64,000 nucleotides of DNA from Rhabdaerophilum calidifontis (GTDB taxonomy: Bacteria > Pseudomonadota > Alphaproteobacteria > Rhizobiales > Beijerinckiaceae): positions 1-64,000 of the forward strand of contig NZ_VTRS01000005.1 of assembly GCF_008641065.1 (NCBI RefSeq), written 5' to 3'. Each line of letters begins with the position of its first letter. The first letter of the stretch is position 1. Under the pieces are notes generated by a model, which saw only the letters and a program-made list of their open reading frames with translations, searched no databases and was not told where the DNA came from. The translations under genes and the position numbers were made by a program. This document shows, one piece after another, positions 1 through 7,337 of the stretch.

Positions 1-66
1 CTCGGCCGGTTGACCCCGGACGAGGCGTACTTCAATGCGCTGCCAGCAATCCCGATGGCGGCCTAA
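1..66 (+). CDS. C-terminal end of an IS3-family transposase (partial)
   Basis: Frame 1 is open from the first base and ends at a TAA at 64-66. The 21 residues include RLTPDEAYF, which resembles the conserved tail of IS3-family integrase-core transposases, where the last residues read roughly L-x-G-x-T-P-D-E-x-Y. The catalytic DDE core lies upstream of the window and cannot be seen. This is an inference from a short tail, but the downstream sequence up to about position 126 also resembles an insertion-sequence end. Confidence 0.6.
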   Translation, partial: LGRLTPDEAYFNALPAIPMAA

Positions 67-126
67 CCGAGGCAGGAATCCACTTAGGAAACGCCCCGAA
101 ACTGTTCAAACAAACCGAGCCAGCTC
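1..126 (+). mobile_element. Right end of an IS3-like insertion sequence (partial)
   Basis: After the transposase stop at 66 come about 60 nt ending near GAGCCAGCTCT (about 113-123). This resembles the terminal inverted repeat style of IS3-family elements, which end soon after orfB. The exact boundary and any target duplication cannot be fixed because the left end is outside the window. The element appears to run into the 3' end of the cation transporter gene that reads towards it. Confidence 0.45.
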
Positions 127-705
127 TGCCTGATGTTCTTCGCGGGCGGCGTTCCAGACGGCGCGGGCGGCGTCCACATTCATGGCGGCGATGGCAAGGC
201 CAACGATCACATCTGGCCAGATCGATTGCCAGAGCAGTGTTACGAGCCCCGCCGAGATGATCCCGAGATTGGCCAGGGCATCGTTGCGTGCGGAGAGGAA
301 GGCGGCCTTGGTCAGGCTGCTGCCGGAGTGCCTCCACCGCGCCAGCAGGAATGCGCAGTAAAGATTGACGATCAATGCCCCCGTGCCAGTGATACTCAAC
401 GGCATGGGGGCCGGGGGCGTCGGCACGGCAAGCTTCCCCCACAGCGTCCATCCAAAAGCGACAGCAGGAATGAGCAGGATGGCAGAAAGCACCCTTCCGA
501 CCCTGGCCCGTTGCACTGCGCTCCATCCCAATGCTGCGACAATCAGGAAATTTACGGCCGCGTCTTCGAAAAAATCCACGCTGTCGGCGAGGAGAGAAAC
601 GGATCCTATTGACAAGGCTACGCCCATTTCTATGCCGAAATAGGCGATGTTTATTAATGCAACAATCCAGATGGCTCGGCGTAAGCCGGTTTCGACTTGG
701 TGCAT
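106..705 (-). CDS. Cation diffusion facilitator-like efflux protein
   Basis: The 199-residue integral membrane protein has the look of a short cation-efflux (CDF/CzcD-like) transporter. It shows several hydrophobic segments and two acidic metal-site style motifs: SLLADSVDFFEDA in the second membrane segment and LSARNDALAN in a later one. Members of this family export divalent metals such as zinc or cobalt in exchange for protons. The start codon ATG at 705 follows an AAAGGA ribosome site. No metal regulator gene is adjacent. The last codons and stop lie within the presumed insertion-sequence end, so the C-terminus may have been altered by the insertion. The metal specificity is unknown. Confidence 0.75.
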   Translation of the reverse strand: MHQVETGLRRAIWIVALINIAYFGIEMGVALSIGSVSLLADSVDFFEDAAVNFLIVAALGWSAVQRARVGRVLSAILLIPAVAFGWTLWGKLAVPTPPAPMPLSITGTGALIVNLYCAFLLARWRHSGSSLTKAAFLSARNDALANLGIISAGLVTLLWQSIWPDVIVGLAIAAMNVDAARAVWNAAREEHQAELARFV

Positions 706-1107
706 TGTCCTTTACGCTCCCCAGAATATAAGGATGGTCTACCCTTGACACATCGCGCCCTGGAAGGGGCAATAGCGGCTTCGGGTCTGATTTTTCGGTC
801 GTGCGGTGTCTCCAGACGGGGCGACCGTCCTGCGAAGGCAGTTAAGATGCATAACACAGCGCAAGCGTAACAGCCCGAGGGTTGCGCATCTCATCCAGAA
901 GGCCCCGCGAGCTTCAATCCCGCTCCGCGAGGTGGAACGCGCCAAAGGTGCCGAAAGGCCCCGCCATCGCATTGAAACGCGATCCGCACGGCCGCCATGC
1001 CCGCTCCGGCGGGGCTCCGCCCCGCCAGAAAGCGGATAACGGGCGAAGGAAGTGCGCCGCCGAGCAGTCCGGCCGGCAAGCCCTCCATGGCTCGATCGGC
1101 TTGCGTC
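706..1107. other. Gene-poor interval between cation transporter and modC
   Basis: No convincing gene is visible in these 402 nt; the open frames here lack family resemblance. A GC-rich hairpin is present (GGCGGGG at 1008-1014 pairing with CCCCGCC at 1020-1026). It lies downstream of modC and could help to end mod transcription, although it lacks a T-run. Near 725-730 on the minus strand TATATT could be the -10 element for the transporter gene. TTGACA occurs on the plus strand at 745-750 with no obvious gene to serve. Confidence 0.4.
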
Positions 1108-2229
1108 TTATCGACCAGTCTCGCGGCCATCGTCGGGGCCGGCGTCGCTGTCCATGACATGAATGCCGTCGGGCATCAACGCGATCGTCACGCGGGCCCC
1201 CGGGCCGATGCCGGTCCGGCACGCGGAGTGCGCCGGCAACGTCATCGCAAGAACCGGTGCATCGGCGCCATCGAGGACGACGGTCATCGACAGGTTTTCG
1301 CTCAACGGGATGAGATCCCGGATCGTCCCGGCAAAGCGATTGGGTGTCGTGTCGGCATGATTGGGATCGGTGCTGCTCAAGAGCACCTGCGATCCAGGGA
1401 TGGCCCAGGCGACATCCGCCCCAGCGGGACGCGTATCGGCGCGCAGGGCCTCGATACGACGACCATTCCAGTCCAGAAACGTGCGCGTGCCGTCATGGCC
1501 GATCACCCGCGCCTCGAACAGATTCCTGAGATCAACCAGCCTTGCGGCCTGCACGCTCGCCGGTCGCGCCAGGACATCGCGCGGCGTTCCGGTCTGGAGG
1601 ATCGTTCCCCGATCGAGAAGGCACATGCGGTTTGCAACGCGAGCCGCTTCATCGAAATCATGCGTGACGACCATGATCGGGATCGGCAAGGCTCGACTGA
1701 GCTCCCGAAGCTCGGTGTAGAGCTTCTGGCGCGTTACCCGATCCACGGCCGAGAAGGGCTCGTCGAGAAGCAGCACATCCGGGTCGCGCGCCAGCGCGCG
1801 CGCAACCGCCACCCGCTGCTGTTGCCCGCCGGAGAGTTCGGCAGGCTTGCGCCCCTCAAAGTCGCCGAGATGGACGAGTTCGAGGAGTTGGAAGCCGCGG
1901 GCAGTCCGTTCGTCACGCGGCAGATGATCAAGCGCGGCCACCACGTTGCCGAGGGCGGTCATGTGCGGGAACAGGGCGTAGTTCTGAAAAACGAACCCGA
2001 CCCGTCGCTTATGCGGCGGCAGATCGATCTTCCGCGCCGTATCCAGCCACGACGTCCCCTTGACGGTCACATGACCCGCGACGGGACGATAGAGACCGGC
2101 GATCGTCCGCAGGATCGTCGATTTTCCACTGCCCGATGGTCCGACGAGGGCGAGCACATCCCCGGCGGAGCAGGACAAGTCGACATCGAGCGGGATCGGC
2201 GCCGCCTGTTTCAGACGAACCGTAAGCAT
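1108..2229 (-). CDS. modC: Molybdate ABC transporter ATP-binding protein ModC
   Basis: This ATPase drives molybdate import through ModB. It has a Walker A motif (GPSGSGKS), the ABC signature LSGGQQQRV, a Walker B (VLLLDEP) and a switch histidine (VVTHD). The C-terminal third resembles the Mop/TOBE regulatory domain that distinguishes ModC from other importer ATPases. The length of 373 residues fits the family. I chose the ATG at 2229, giving MLTVRLKQ, which matches the usual ModC N-terminus and sits 2 nt after the modB stop. ATGs at 2241 and further upstream would overlap modB. It is the last gene of modABC. Confidence 0.93.
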   Translation of the reverse strand: MLTVRLKQAAPIPLDVDLSCSAGDVLALVGPSGSGKSTILRTIAGLYRPVAGHVTVKGTSWLDTARKIDLPPHKRRVGFVFQNYALFPHMTALGNVVAALDHLPRDERTARGFQLLELVHLGDFEGRKPAELSGGQQQRVAVARALARDPDVLLLDEPFSAVDRVTRQKLYTELRELSRALPIPIMVVTHDFDEAARVANRMCLLDRGTILQTGTPRDVLARPASVQAARLVDLRNLFEARVIGHDGTRTFLDWNGRRIEALRADTRPAGADVAWAIPGSQVLLSSTDPNHADTTPNRFAGTIRDLIPLSENLSMTVVLDGADAPVLAMTLPAHSACRTGIGPGARVTIALMPDGIHVMDSDAGPDDGRETGR

Positions 2230-2230
2230 G

Positions 2231-2902
2231 TCAGCCCCCATGACGCCGCCCCACATTGGACGAGAGCCGGTAGGTAAGCCCCAGCACCACGAGCGACATC
2301 ATCAGCAAAGTCGCCGCCATGATGCCGGCACCTTGCGTATCGAAAGCCTGAACGCGGTCGTAAATCGCGATGGCGATCGTCTTGGTCTCGCCCGGAATGG
2401 ACCCGCCGACCATCAGCACCACGCCGAACTCGCCGAGGGTGTGGGCGAATGTCAGCACCAATCCCATCGCGACGCCCGGCCATGCCAGGGGCAGGTCGAT
2501 CCGCAGGAGAACCTGCCACGGCGACAAGCCCGAGACGGCCGCCGCCTCGCGGATTTCAGGGGCAATGGCCTCGAAAGCGCGCTGCATCGGCTGGATCGCG
2601 AAGGGGAGATTCACGATCACCGATGCAAGGACCAGCCCCTCGAACGAGAAGACGAGGTTATGGCCGAAGGTCGCGTTCCAGAACTGGCCGATCGGTGTCG
2701 CGCCGCCGATGCTCACAAGCAGGTAATAGCCGACAACCGTCGGCGGCAGCACCAAAGGCAGCGCGAACGCCGCCTCGACAAAGCCCTTGCCCGGAAATCG
2801 GCTGCAGGCCAGCCAACGCCCGACCAGAAGACCAACGGGCAGGAGGATCGCGAGCGTGACAAGGCCAAGCCGGAGGGAAAGCCAGAGGGCAGTCCAGTCC
2901 AT
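2231..2902 (-). CDS. modB: Molybdate ABC transporter permease ModB
   Basis: The inner-membrane permease of the molybdate importer has 223 residues with about five membrane segments. The cytoplasmic coupling loop reads EAAAVSGLSPWQVLLRIDLP, the EAA motif that contacts the ATPase. The sequence ALPLVLPPTVVGYYLL is typical of ModB. I chose ATG 2902 (MDWTALWLSL) rather than an in-frame upstream start, because it lies 4 nt after the modA stop and removes a charged, non-homologous extension. It is cotranscribed with modA and modC. Confidence 0.93.
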   Translation of the reverse strand: MDWTALWLSLRLGLVTLAILLPVGLLVGRWLACSRFPGKGFVEAAFALPLVLPPTVVGYYLLVSIGGATPIGQFWNATFGHNLVFSFEGLVLASVIVNLPFAIQPMQRAFEAIAPEIREAAAVSGLSPWQVLLRIDLPLAWPGVAMGLVLTFAHTLGEFGVVLMVGGSIPGETKTIAIAIYDRVQAFDTQGAGIMAATLLMMSLVVLGLTYRLSSNVGRRHGG

Positions 2903-2906
2903 CCGA

Positions 2907-3719
2907 TTAGCCTTCTTCCCCCGGCAGCAGAAAGCCATACCGCTTGAGGACGGTGCGCGCGGCCGGCGACTGGATATAGGCATAGAAGGCCCTGGCGGTT
3001 TCGTCCGCGTTCTTCAGAAGCACCATCTGCTGGCGCAAGGGCCTGTGCTTCTCGGCTGGGATCAGGGCATAGGTTCCAAGCCTTCCGATCTGCGGTGCCG
3101 CCGCGAGCGAGAGCGCGAAGATTCCGCCTTGCGTTGAACCGGAGGTCGCGAATTGCGCCGTCTGGCTGACATTCTCACCGAGAACCAGCTTTGGGCGCAC
3201 TGTTTCCAGCAGACCAAAGGACTCCAGCGATTCCTCTGCCGCGCGGCCGTATGGGGCATGTTCGGCATTGGCGATCGCGAATTTGGTGATCCTTCCATCC
3301 GCCAGCGCAGCCTTGAAATCGGTGAATGCCGGATCGGGCGTCCAACTCGCACCGGTGGGCGCGAAGAGCACCACCCTGCCGATCGCGTAGAGGGTGCTGC
3401 GGTCAAGCGTCAGCCCCTTGTCCGCCAGTTCGAAGACAAAGCCCTCGTCGGCCGACAGGAACATCTGGAACGGTGCACCCTGGATGATCTGCGTCTTGAA
3501 GTTGCCCGAGGAGCCGTAGGTCGGAATCACGACCTTCCCTGTCTCGCGCCTGAAATTCGCGACCACTTCATCAAGCGCAAATTTCAGATCAGCGGCTGCG
3601 GCGATGCGAGGCGCATTGTCCTGGGCCTTCGCGGGAGCAAGCGTCACCAAAGCCAGGCCCAGAATGACCTTGGACAGGCGCGCAAGACGATGCAGCTGAG
3701 CGGACAAGTGTGGCGCCAT
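2907..3719 (-). CDS. modA: Molybdate-binding periplasmic protein ModA
   Basis: This periplasmic solute-binding protein captures molybdate (and probably tungstate) for ModBC. It is 270 residues long. The N-terminal stretch after MAPHLSAQLHRLARL is hydrophobic and ends in a signal-peptidase-like APAKAQ. The mature part begins with AAAADLKFALDEV, followed by the YGSSGNF ligand-site segment typical of ModA. The ATG at 3719 was preferred over an in-frame start at 3800, because the latter would read through the ModE operator. The gene lies directly downstream of the ModE box. Confidence 0.93.
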   Translation of the reverse strand: MAPHLSAQLHRLARLSKVILGLALVTLAPAKAQDNAPRIAAAADLKFALDEVVANFRRETGKVVIPTYGSSGNFKTQIIQGAPFQMFLSADEGFVFELADKGLTLDRSTLYAIGRVVLFAPTGASWTPDPAFTDFKAALADGRITKFAIANAEHAPYGRAAEESLESFGLLETVRPKLVLGENVSQTAQFATSGSTQGGIFALSLAAAPQIGRLGTYALIPAEKHRPLRQQMVLLKNADETARAFYAYIQSPAARTVLKRYGFLLPGEEG

Positions 3720-3730
3720 CACCACCTCCA

Positions 3731-3758
3731 AGCGATATAGCCGGTTAACTATATCGTT
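3731..3758 (-). promoter_or_regulatory. ModE-type operator upstream of modA
   Basis: A near-perfect inverted repeat has arms CGATATAG (3733-3740) and CTATATCG (3749-3756) around an 8-nt spacer. The TATAT-rich arms match the known ModE binding pattern, which represses modABC when molybdate is plentiful. The site lies 12 nt or more upstream of the chosen modA start and just after the modE-like stop. Regulation of modABC by the adjacent regulator is inferred. Confidence 0.8.
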
Positions 3759-3796
3759 CTCGGAAACGTATGGCCATCGAGAAATCTGTCCTTGGG

Positions 3797-4147
3797 TCAA
3801 GGGTCCGCCAGTTGCACCAGCGTGGCCAAGGCAGCCGCCGTGGCGGCGGAAGCATCGCGCTCGGCCTGACGATACGCGGCCAGTACGGCTTTGCCGGCCT
3901 CAGTCAGATGAGCGCCGCCGCCCGCCTTCCCACCCTTGACCGAAACGACCAGCGGCTCGCGGAAATAGCCGTTCAACGTGTCGATCAGGTACCATGCCCG
4001 CTTGTAGCTCATACCCATCCGCCGGCCAGCCGCCGCGATGGAGCCGGTTTCCTCGATGCCCTGCAGGAGATCGGCCTTGCCGGGGCCGAACGCAACATCG
4101 GCCTTCAGCCCAATTCGAATGGTCAGTCGCGGAGGGGATGCGCTCAT
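3797..4147 (-). CDS. modE: ModE-like winged-helix regulator (DNA-binding domain only)
   Basis: The 116-residue protein matches the N-terminal LysR-type winged helix of ModE. The segment GSIAAAGRRMGMSYKRAWYLID is the helix-turn-helix region, and GGKAGGGAHLTEAGKAVL is the wing. Full-length ModE carries two C-terminal molybdate-binding domains; here they are absent, so effector sensing must differ or be missing. The start at 4147 (MSASPPRLTIRIGLK) fits homologues better than an in-frame codon at 4183. It precedes the ModE box and modABC on the same strand, so it is likely their repressor. Confidence 0.85.
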   Translation of the reverse strand: MSASPPRLTIRIGLKADVAFGPGKADLLQGIEETGSIAAAGRRMGMSYKRAWYLIDTLNGYFREPLVVSVKGGKAGGGAHLTEAGKAVLAAYRQAERDASAATAAALATLVQLADP

Positions 4148-4219
4148 GATCGCGAGAATGTGCTCGACGCCGGCATCATGCAAGCAATCGCGTTGGCCGG
4201 CGTCCCGCTGACGGAATGG

Positions 4220-4423
4220 TCACGGGAAGCCCGGGTGCCCTCCCGGTTCGCGGGCTTGCTCGTTCTTGCGGTCGCGGCGTGCGGCATCGCGGCAGCGGGT
4301 CGAGCAGGTTTCGATCGTCTCCCAGACGCGTGCCCATTTCCGCCGCCAGGCGAAGGGGCGCGCGCAGATCCGGCAGGTCTTGACCGGAAGATCGGCCTTG
4401 CGGCGCATCCGCGCCATGATCAT
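4220..4423 (-). CDS. DUF2256 small zinc-ribbon-like protein
   Basis: The 67-residue basic protein contains the DUF2256 pattern: LPVKTCRICARPFAWRRKW followed by CSTRC, that is two Cys-x2-3-Cys pairs around a tryptophan-rich core. This suggests a small metal-binding domain, but the biochemical role of the family is not known. Its ATG at 4423 overlaps the stop of the upstream dehydrogenase by 4 nt (ATGA), so the two are probably translated together. A second ATG 6 nt further in is also possible. Confidence 0.8.
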   Translation of the reverse strand: MIMARMRRKADLPVKTCRICARPFAWRRKWARVWETIETCSTRCRDAARRDRKNEQAREPGGHPGFP

Positions 4424-5139
4424 CCCTTGACGCGGAGGGTGGAGCGGCCGCCATCGACGCCGATGACCTGGCCGGTGACCCAGCCCGCGTCGGGTGAAAG
4501 CAGGAAGGCGGCGAAGGCCGCGATCTCTTCCGGCGTTCCGAGGCGCTGGAGCGGGTGCAGCTGCGCGATGGCCTGCGCCATCGGCTCGGAGGCGAGGAGA
4601 GGGGCGGCGAGCGCGGTGCGGGTCAGCGAGGGCGCGAGCGCGTTGACGCGGATCCGCGGCGCGAATTCGGCGGCAAGCGCCCGGACCAGGCCATCGACGG
4701 CGCCCTTGGCCATCGCGACCGAGCCGTGCGCGGCGAAGCCCTGCGCCATGGCGACGGTCGAGAAGAGCAGGACCGAGGCGTTCTCCGCCTGTTTCAGCGC
4801 CGGCAGCGCCGCTTGCACCGCACGGGCGGCGCCGAGAGCGTTGAGCCGAAAATCCGCCAGGAAATCGGCCTCGGTCAGCCGCGCGAACGGTTTGAGATTG
4901 ATGGAGCCGACGGCATAGACGAGCGCATCGACCGGGCCGGGGGTTTCGGCGGCGACACGCGCGAAGAGATCCGGATCCAGCACGTCGCCGGGGGTCGTGG
5001 TCGCGCCCGTTTCGGCAGCGATCGAACGCAGGCGCTCCGTATCGCGGGCGACAAGATGCAGCGTCGCGCCGCCGCTGGCGAGGCGCCGTGCCAGCGCGCC
5101 GCCGATACCGCCCGAACCGCCATAGATGATCGCCCGCAT
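4420..5139 (-). CDS. Atypical short-chain dehydrogenase (SDR family)
   Basis: The 239-residue Rossmann-fold protein starts with the cofactor loop YGGSGGIGGALARRL and has the SDR landmarks DALVYAVGS and a C-terminal GQVIGVDGG. The usual catalytic YxxxK is altered: the lysine is kept in SVAMAKGA but valine stands where tyrosine is expected. The protein may therefore be a non-canonical reductase or a binding protein. The ATG at 5139 follows a strong AGGAGG site; an open frame further upstream is non-homologous. It overlaps the DUF2256 gene by 4 nt. The substrate cannot be predicted. Confidence 0.85.
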   Translation of the reverse strand: MRAIIYGGSGGIGGALARRLASGGATLHLVARDTERLRSIAAETGATTTPGDVLDPDLFARVAAETPGPVDALVYAVGSINLKPFARLTEADFLADFRLNALGAARAVQAALPALKQAENASVLLFSTVAMAQGFAAHGSVAMAKGAVDGLVRALAAEFAPRIRVNALAPSLTRTALAAPLLASEPMAQAIAQLHPLQRLGTPEEIAAFAAFLLSPDAGWVTGQVIGVDGGRSTLRVKG

Positions 5140-5239
5140 CCTGCCCTCCTGTTCCGCCCGTATACGGCGGCGGCGGCGGCGCGGTTCAGGCTGCGGGCGG
5201 ATTTCCGTCGACGGTGTCTTCGATCGGTCCGGAGCGGCG

Positions 5240-6013
5240 TCAGCGCTCCACGAAGGCCTTCTCGATGACGAAGCTGCCGGGATTGTTGCTGGAACCTTCG
5301 ATGAAGCCTTCCGGCTCCAGCAAGGCAACCATGTCCTTGAGCATCGCGGGACTGCCGCAGAGCATCACCCGATCCTCCTGTGAGGAGAGGGGCGGCAGCT
5401 CGCAATCCTCGAAGAGTTGGCCGCTGGTGATGAGATCGGTGATGCGGCCGCGATTGCGGAACGGTTCGCGGGTCACGGTGGGGTAATAGGTGAGCTGCTT
5501 CGCCACCTGCTCGCCGACCAGCGGGTGGTTCGGCAATTCGTTCTGGATCATGTCGCCATAGGCCAGCTCGGCGATCTGGCGCACGCCATGCACGAGCACG
5601 ACATGCGCAAAGCGCGCATAGATGTCCGGATCGCGGATCAGGCTCATGAACGGGGCGAGCCCGGTGCCGGTGCCGACGAGGTAGAGATTGCGGCCGGGCA
5701 GCAGGAAATCCGCAACGAGGGTGCCGGTCGCCTTGCGGCCGACCAGGATCGAATCCCCCGGCGCGATATGCTGGAGGCGCGAGGTCAGCGGACCGTCCGG
5801 CACCTTGATTGAGAGGAATTCGAGCTCCTCCTCGTAATTCGGGCTGGCGACGCTGTAGGCGCGCAGCAGCGGCCGCCCCTCGCCCTCCAGCCCGATCATG
5901 ACGAACTGCCCGTTCTGGAAGCGGAACGCGCTGTTGCGGGTTGTCCGGAAGCTGAAGAGGGTATCGGTCCAGTGATGGATCTGGGTGACGGTTTCGAGAG
6001 TGGTGGCGCTCAT
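5240..6013 (-). CDS. fpr: Ferredoxin-NADP reductase
   Basis: This FAD enzyme exchanges electrons between NADPH and ferredoxin or flavodoxin. The 257-residue length matches bacterial Fpr. The FAD-binding segment RAYSVASPNYEEELEF and the NADP-binding segments VGTGTGLAPFMSL and MLCGSPAML are clear, and the C-terminus FVIEKAFVER is typical of the subclass. The ATG at 6013 (MSATTLETVTQ) was chosen over an in-frame start at 6250, whose extension is low-complexity and crosses the promoter region. It could feed electrons to the sulfite reductase encoded nearby, which is inference from context. Confidence 0.92.
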   Translation of the reverse strand: MSATTLETVTQIHHWTDTLFSFRTTRNSAFRFQNGQFVMIGLEGEGRPLLRAYSVASPNYEEELEFLSIKVPDGPLTSRLQHIAPGDSILVGRKATGTLVADFLLPGRNLYLVGTGTGLAPFMSLIRDPDIYARFAHVVLVHGVRQIAELAYGDMIQNELPNHPLVGEQVAKQLTYYPTVTREPFRNRGRITDLITSGQLFEDCELPPLSSQEDRVMLCGSPAMLKDMVALLEPEGFIEGSSNNPGSFVIEKAFVER

Positions 6014-6333
6014 CGCTCGATCGGGGTCCAGGATGCCGGGCGGATCGCCCGCCGGCTGATGCACACAAGACGCGTCGGAAGCCGGATTGCCGCGCTTCCG
6101 GCGCCTAGAAACCGGCAGAGCGGCCGAAAGGCAAGGGGATGGATCAAAAAGCAAGGGCCTGCTCCCGCGGCACGCCGGCGAAGAACGCAACCGTTCCGGC
6201 AGGCGGGAGCGGAGCAGGCGCTTCTCCCGCAGCGGTGGCGGAGCCTTCAATCATTTGTGGAAAATTTTTCTGATATTGAGTAAATTTAATGGTAATATGC
6301 AGAATAATATTCTGATCTAGTCCGGAGTCCTTG
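6014..6333. other. Divergent control region between fpr and the Lrp-type gene
   Basis: These 320 nt contain no supported gene. The half next to fpr is GC-rich, whereas about 6250-6318 is markedly AT-rich for this genome and holds the Lrp-type operator. This is where the promoter of the regulator gene should be. The start of that gene has a GGAG ribosome site at 6322-6325. Confidence 0.5.
6300..6314. promoter_or_regulatory. Lrp-type operator
   Basis: The 15-nt palindrome CAGAATAATATTCTG has perfect 7-nt arms around one central base. Its complementary strand, CAGAATATTATTCTG, fits the Lrp consensus YAGHAWATTWTDCTR at every position. It lies 20 nt upstream of the start of the Lrp/AsnC gene, so autoregulation is likely. 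An effect on fpr is less certain because that gene starts about 290 nt away. Confidence 0.75.
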
Positions 6334-6819
6334 ATGACGAAAGCCCTCGACCGGTTCGACCGCAAGATCCTCGCGCTCCTGCAGGAGAATGCCGACATGC
6401 CGCTCGCCGAGATCTCCGATCAGGTCGGGCTGTCGCAGACCCCGTGCTGGAAACGCATCCAGAAGCTCCAGCAGAGCGGCGTCATCACCCGGCGTGTGGC
6501 GCTGGTCGCGCCGGAAAAGATCGGGCTCGGCCTCACGGTGTTCGTGTCGGTCGAGACCGCGGACCATTCCGCGGAATGGCTCCGCGCCTTCGCGGCCGGG
6601 GTTTCGGCAATGCCGGAAGTGATGGAGCTCTACCGCATGGCCGGCGATGTCGATTACATGCTGCGGGTGATGGTCGCGGACATGGCGGCCTATGATGCGT
6701 TCTACAAGCGGCTGATCGAGGCCTTTCCGCTCAAGAATGTCTCGTCGCGCTTCGCGATGGAGCGCGTCAAATCGACGACGGTGCTGGCGATTCCGCCGGA
6801 GCAGCCGGCGGCGAGCTGA
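6334..6819 (+). CDS. Lrp/AsnC family transcriptional regulator
   Basis: The 161-residue protein has an N-terminal helix-turn-helix (LAEISDQVGLSQTPCWKRIQ) and a C-terminal RAM/AsnC ligand domain ending in VKSTTVLAIP. Proteins of this family form octamers and sense amino acids. SQTPCWKRIQKL is characteristic of the Lrp subgroup. The ATG at 6334 is preferred to a TTG one codon upstream and has GGAG 8 nt before it. The regulated pathway is unknown; its own promoter carries an Lrp box. The 3' end overlaps the convergent small membrane protein gene by 53 nt. Confidence 0.92.
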   Translation: MTKALDRFDRKILALLQENADMPLAEISDQVGLSQTPCWKRIQKLQQSGVITRRVALVAPEKIGLGLTVFVSVETADHSAEWLRAFAAGVSAMPEVMELYRMAGDVDYMLRVMVADMAAYDAFYKRLIEAFPLKNVSSRFAMERVKSTTVLAIPPEQPAAS

Positions 6820-6943
6820 CCGGGTGCGTCGCCGGCTCCGGGATGCGGGCGGCGCGCACGCCGGAGACGATCGCGATCAGGAAGACGAGCGAAGCCACGA
6901 AGAGCAGGATGTCGATCAGCGGTTTCAGGCGCGCCCAGGCCAT
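6767..6943 (-). CDS. Small single-span membrane protein, unknown
   Basis: A 58-residue frame starts at ATG 6943 with a good GGAG site 7 nt upstream. It encodes a short N-terminus, one hydrophobic segment (LLFVASLVFLIAIVSGV) and a proline/alanine-rich tail. No family is recognised. It lies downstream of cysN and a second small membrane protein in the same direction, so it may be the tail of the sulfate operon. It overlaps the 3' end of the Lrp-type gene. Size alone makes this a tentative call. Confidence 0.5.
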   Translation of the reverse strand: MAWARLKPLIDILLFVASLVFLIAIVSGVRAARIPEPATHPVSSPPAAPAESPAPSSI

Positions 6944-7178
6944 TCGCGTCTCCGTTCCGTTCGCATATCCGTTTCCGGGATCCCATCCGTCGGCCGCAAT
7001 CGTCCCGGCCGGGCGGGTTCGGTTCAACGCAGGAACGCGAGACGATACCCTATCGCTGCCCCGGGCGCGAGCGGGGCCGCCCGTGCTGCCGCGCCGCAAG
7101 GGCGGCGTGCGGGCGGGGAAGTCATAGGATCGGATCCTGCAGGGGAAATCGGGCGATGTCGCGGCAGCCGCCCCTCAC

Positions 7179-7337
7179 TCAGCCCGCGGCGCGGCTGATC
7201 GCGGCTTCCGGCGCCCGGCCGGCATTGCCGGCGCCGCCGGGCGGCGCCATGAGCCAGAGCAGGATCAGTGCCAGCAGCAGCAGCCGGAAGGCGCGATCCG
7301 CGCGCCGGGCGAAACGGTCGGGATCGCTGGGGTTCAT
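7179..7337 (-). CDS. Small membrane protein translationally coupled to cysN
   Basis: A 52-residue frame starts at ATG 7337 and overlaps the cysN stop by 4 nt (ATGA). It is preceded by GGAGG with a 6-nt spacer, which strongly supports translation. The protein is basic at its N-terminus (DRFARRADRAF), has one hydrophobic span (LLLLALILLWLMAP) and a short Gly/Ala-rich end. It was too short to be captured by a long-ORF search. No family is recognised; its position suggests a partner of the unusual CysN tail. Confidence 0.6.
   Translation of the reverse strand: MNPSDPDRFARRADRAFRLLLLALILLWLMAPPGGAGNAGRAPEAAISRAAG

Noticed and set aside
745-776. Possible MerR-type promoter (TTGACA with long spacer)
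   Set aside because: The -10 match is weak, no gene follows on that strand, and no MerR regulator is nearby.
891-1160. An 89-residue minus-strand frame upstream of the cation transporter
   Set aside because: No ribosome site or family match; it overlaps modC and a GC-rich hairpin, so I treat the area as non-coding.
997-2277. A 426-residue plus-strand frame across modC
   Set aside because: It is the antisense shadow of modC; composition is Arg/Asp/His-rich with no family resemblance, as is usual for opposite-strand frames in high-GC DNA.
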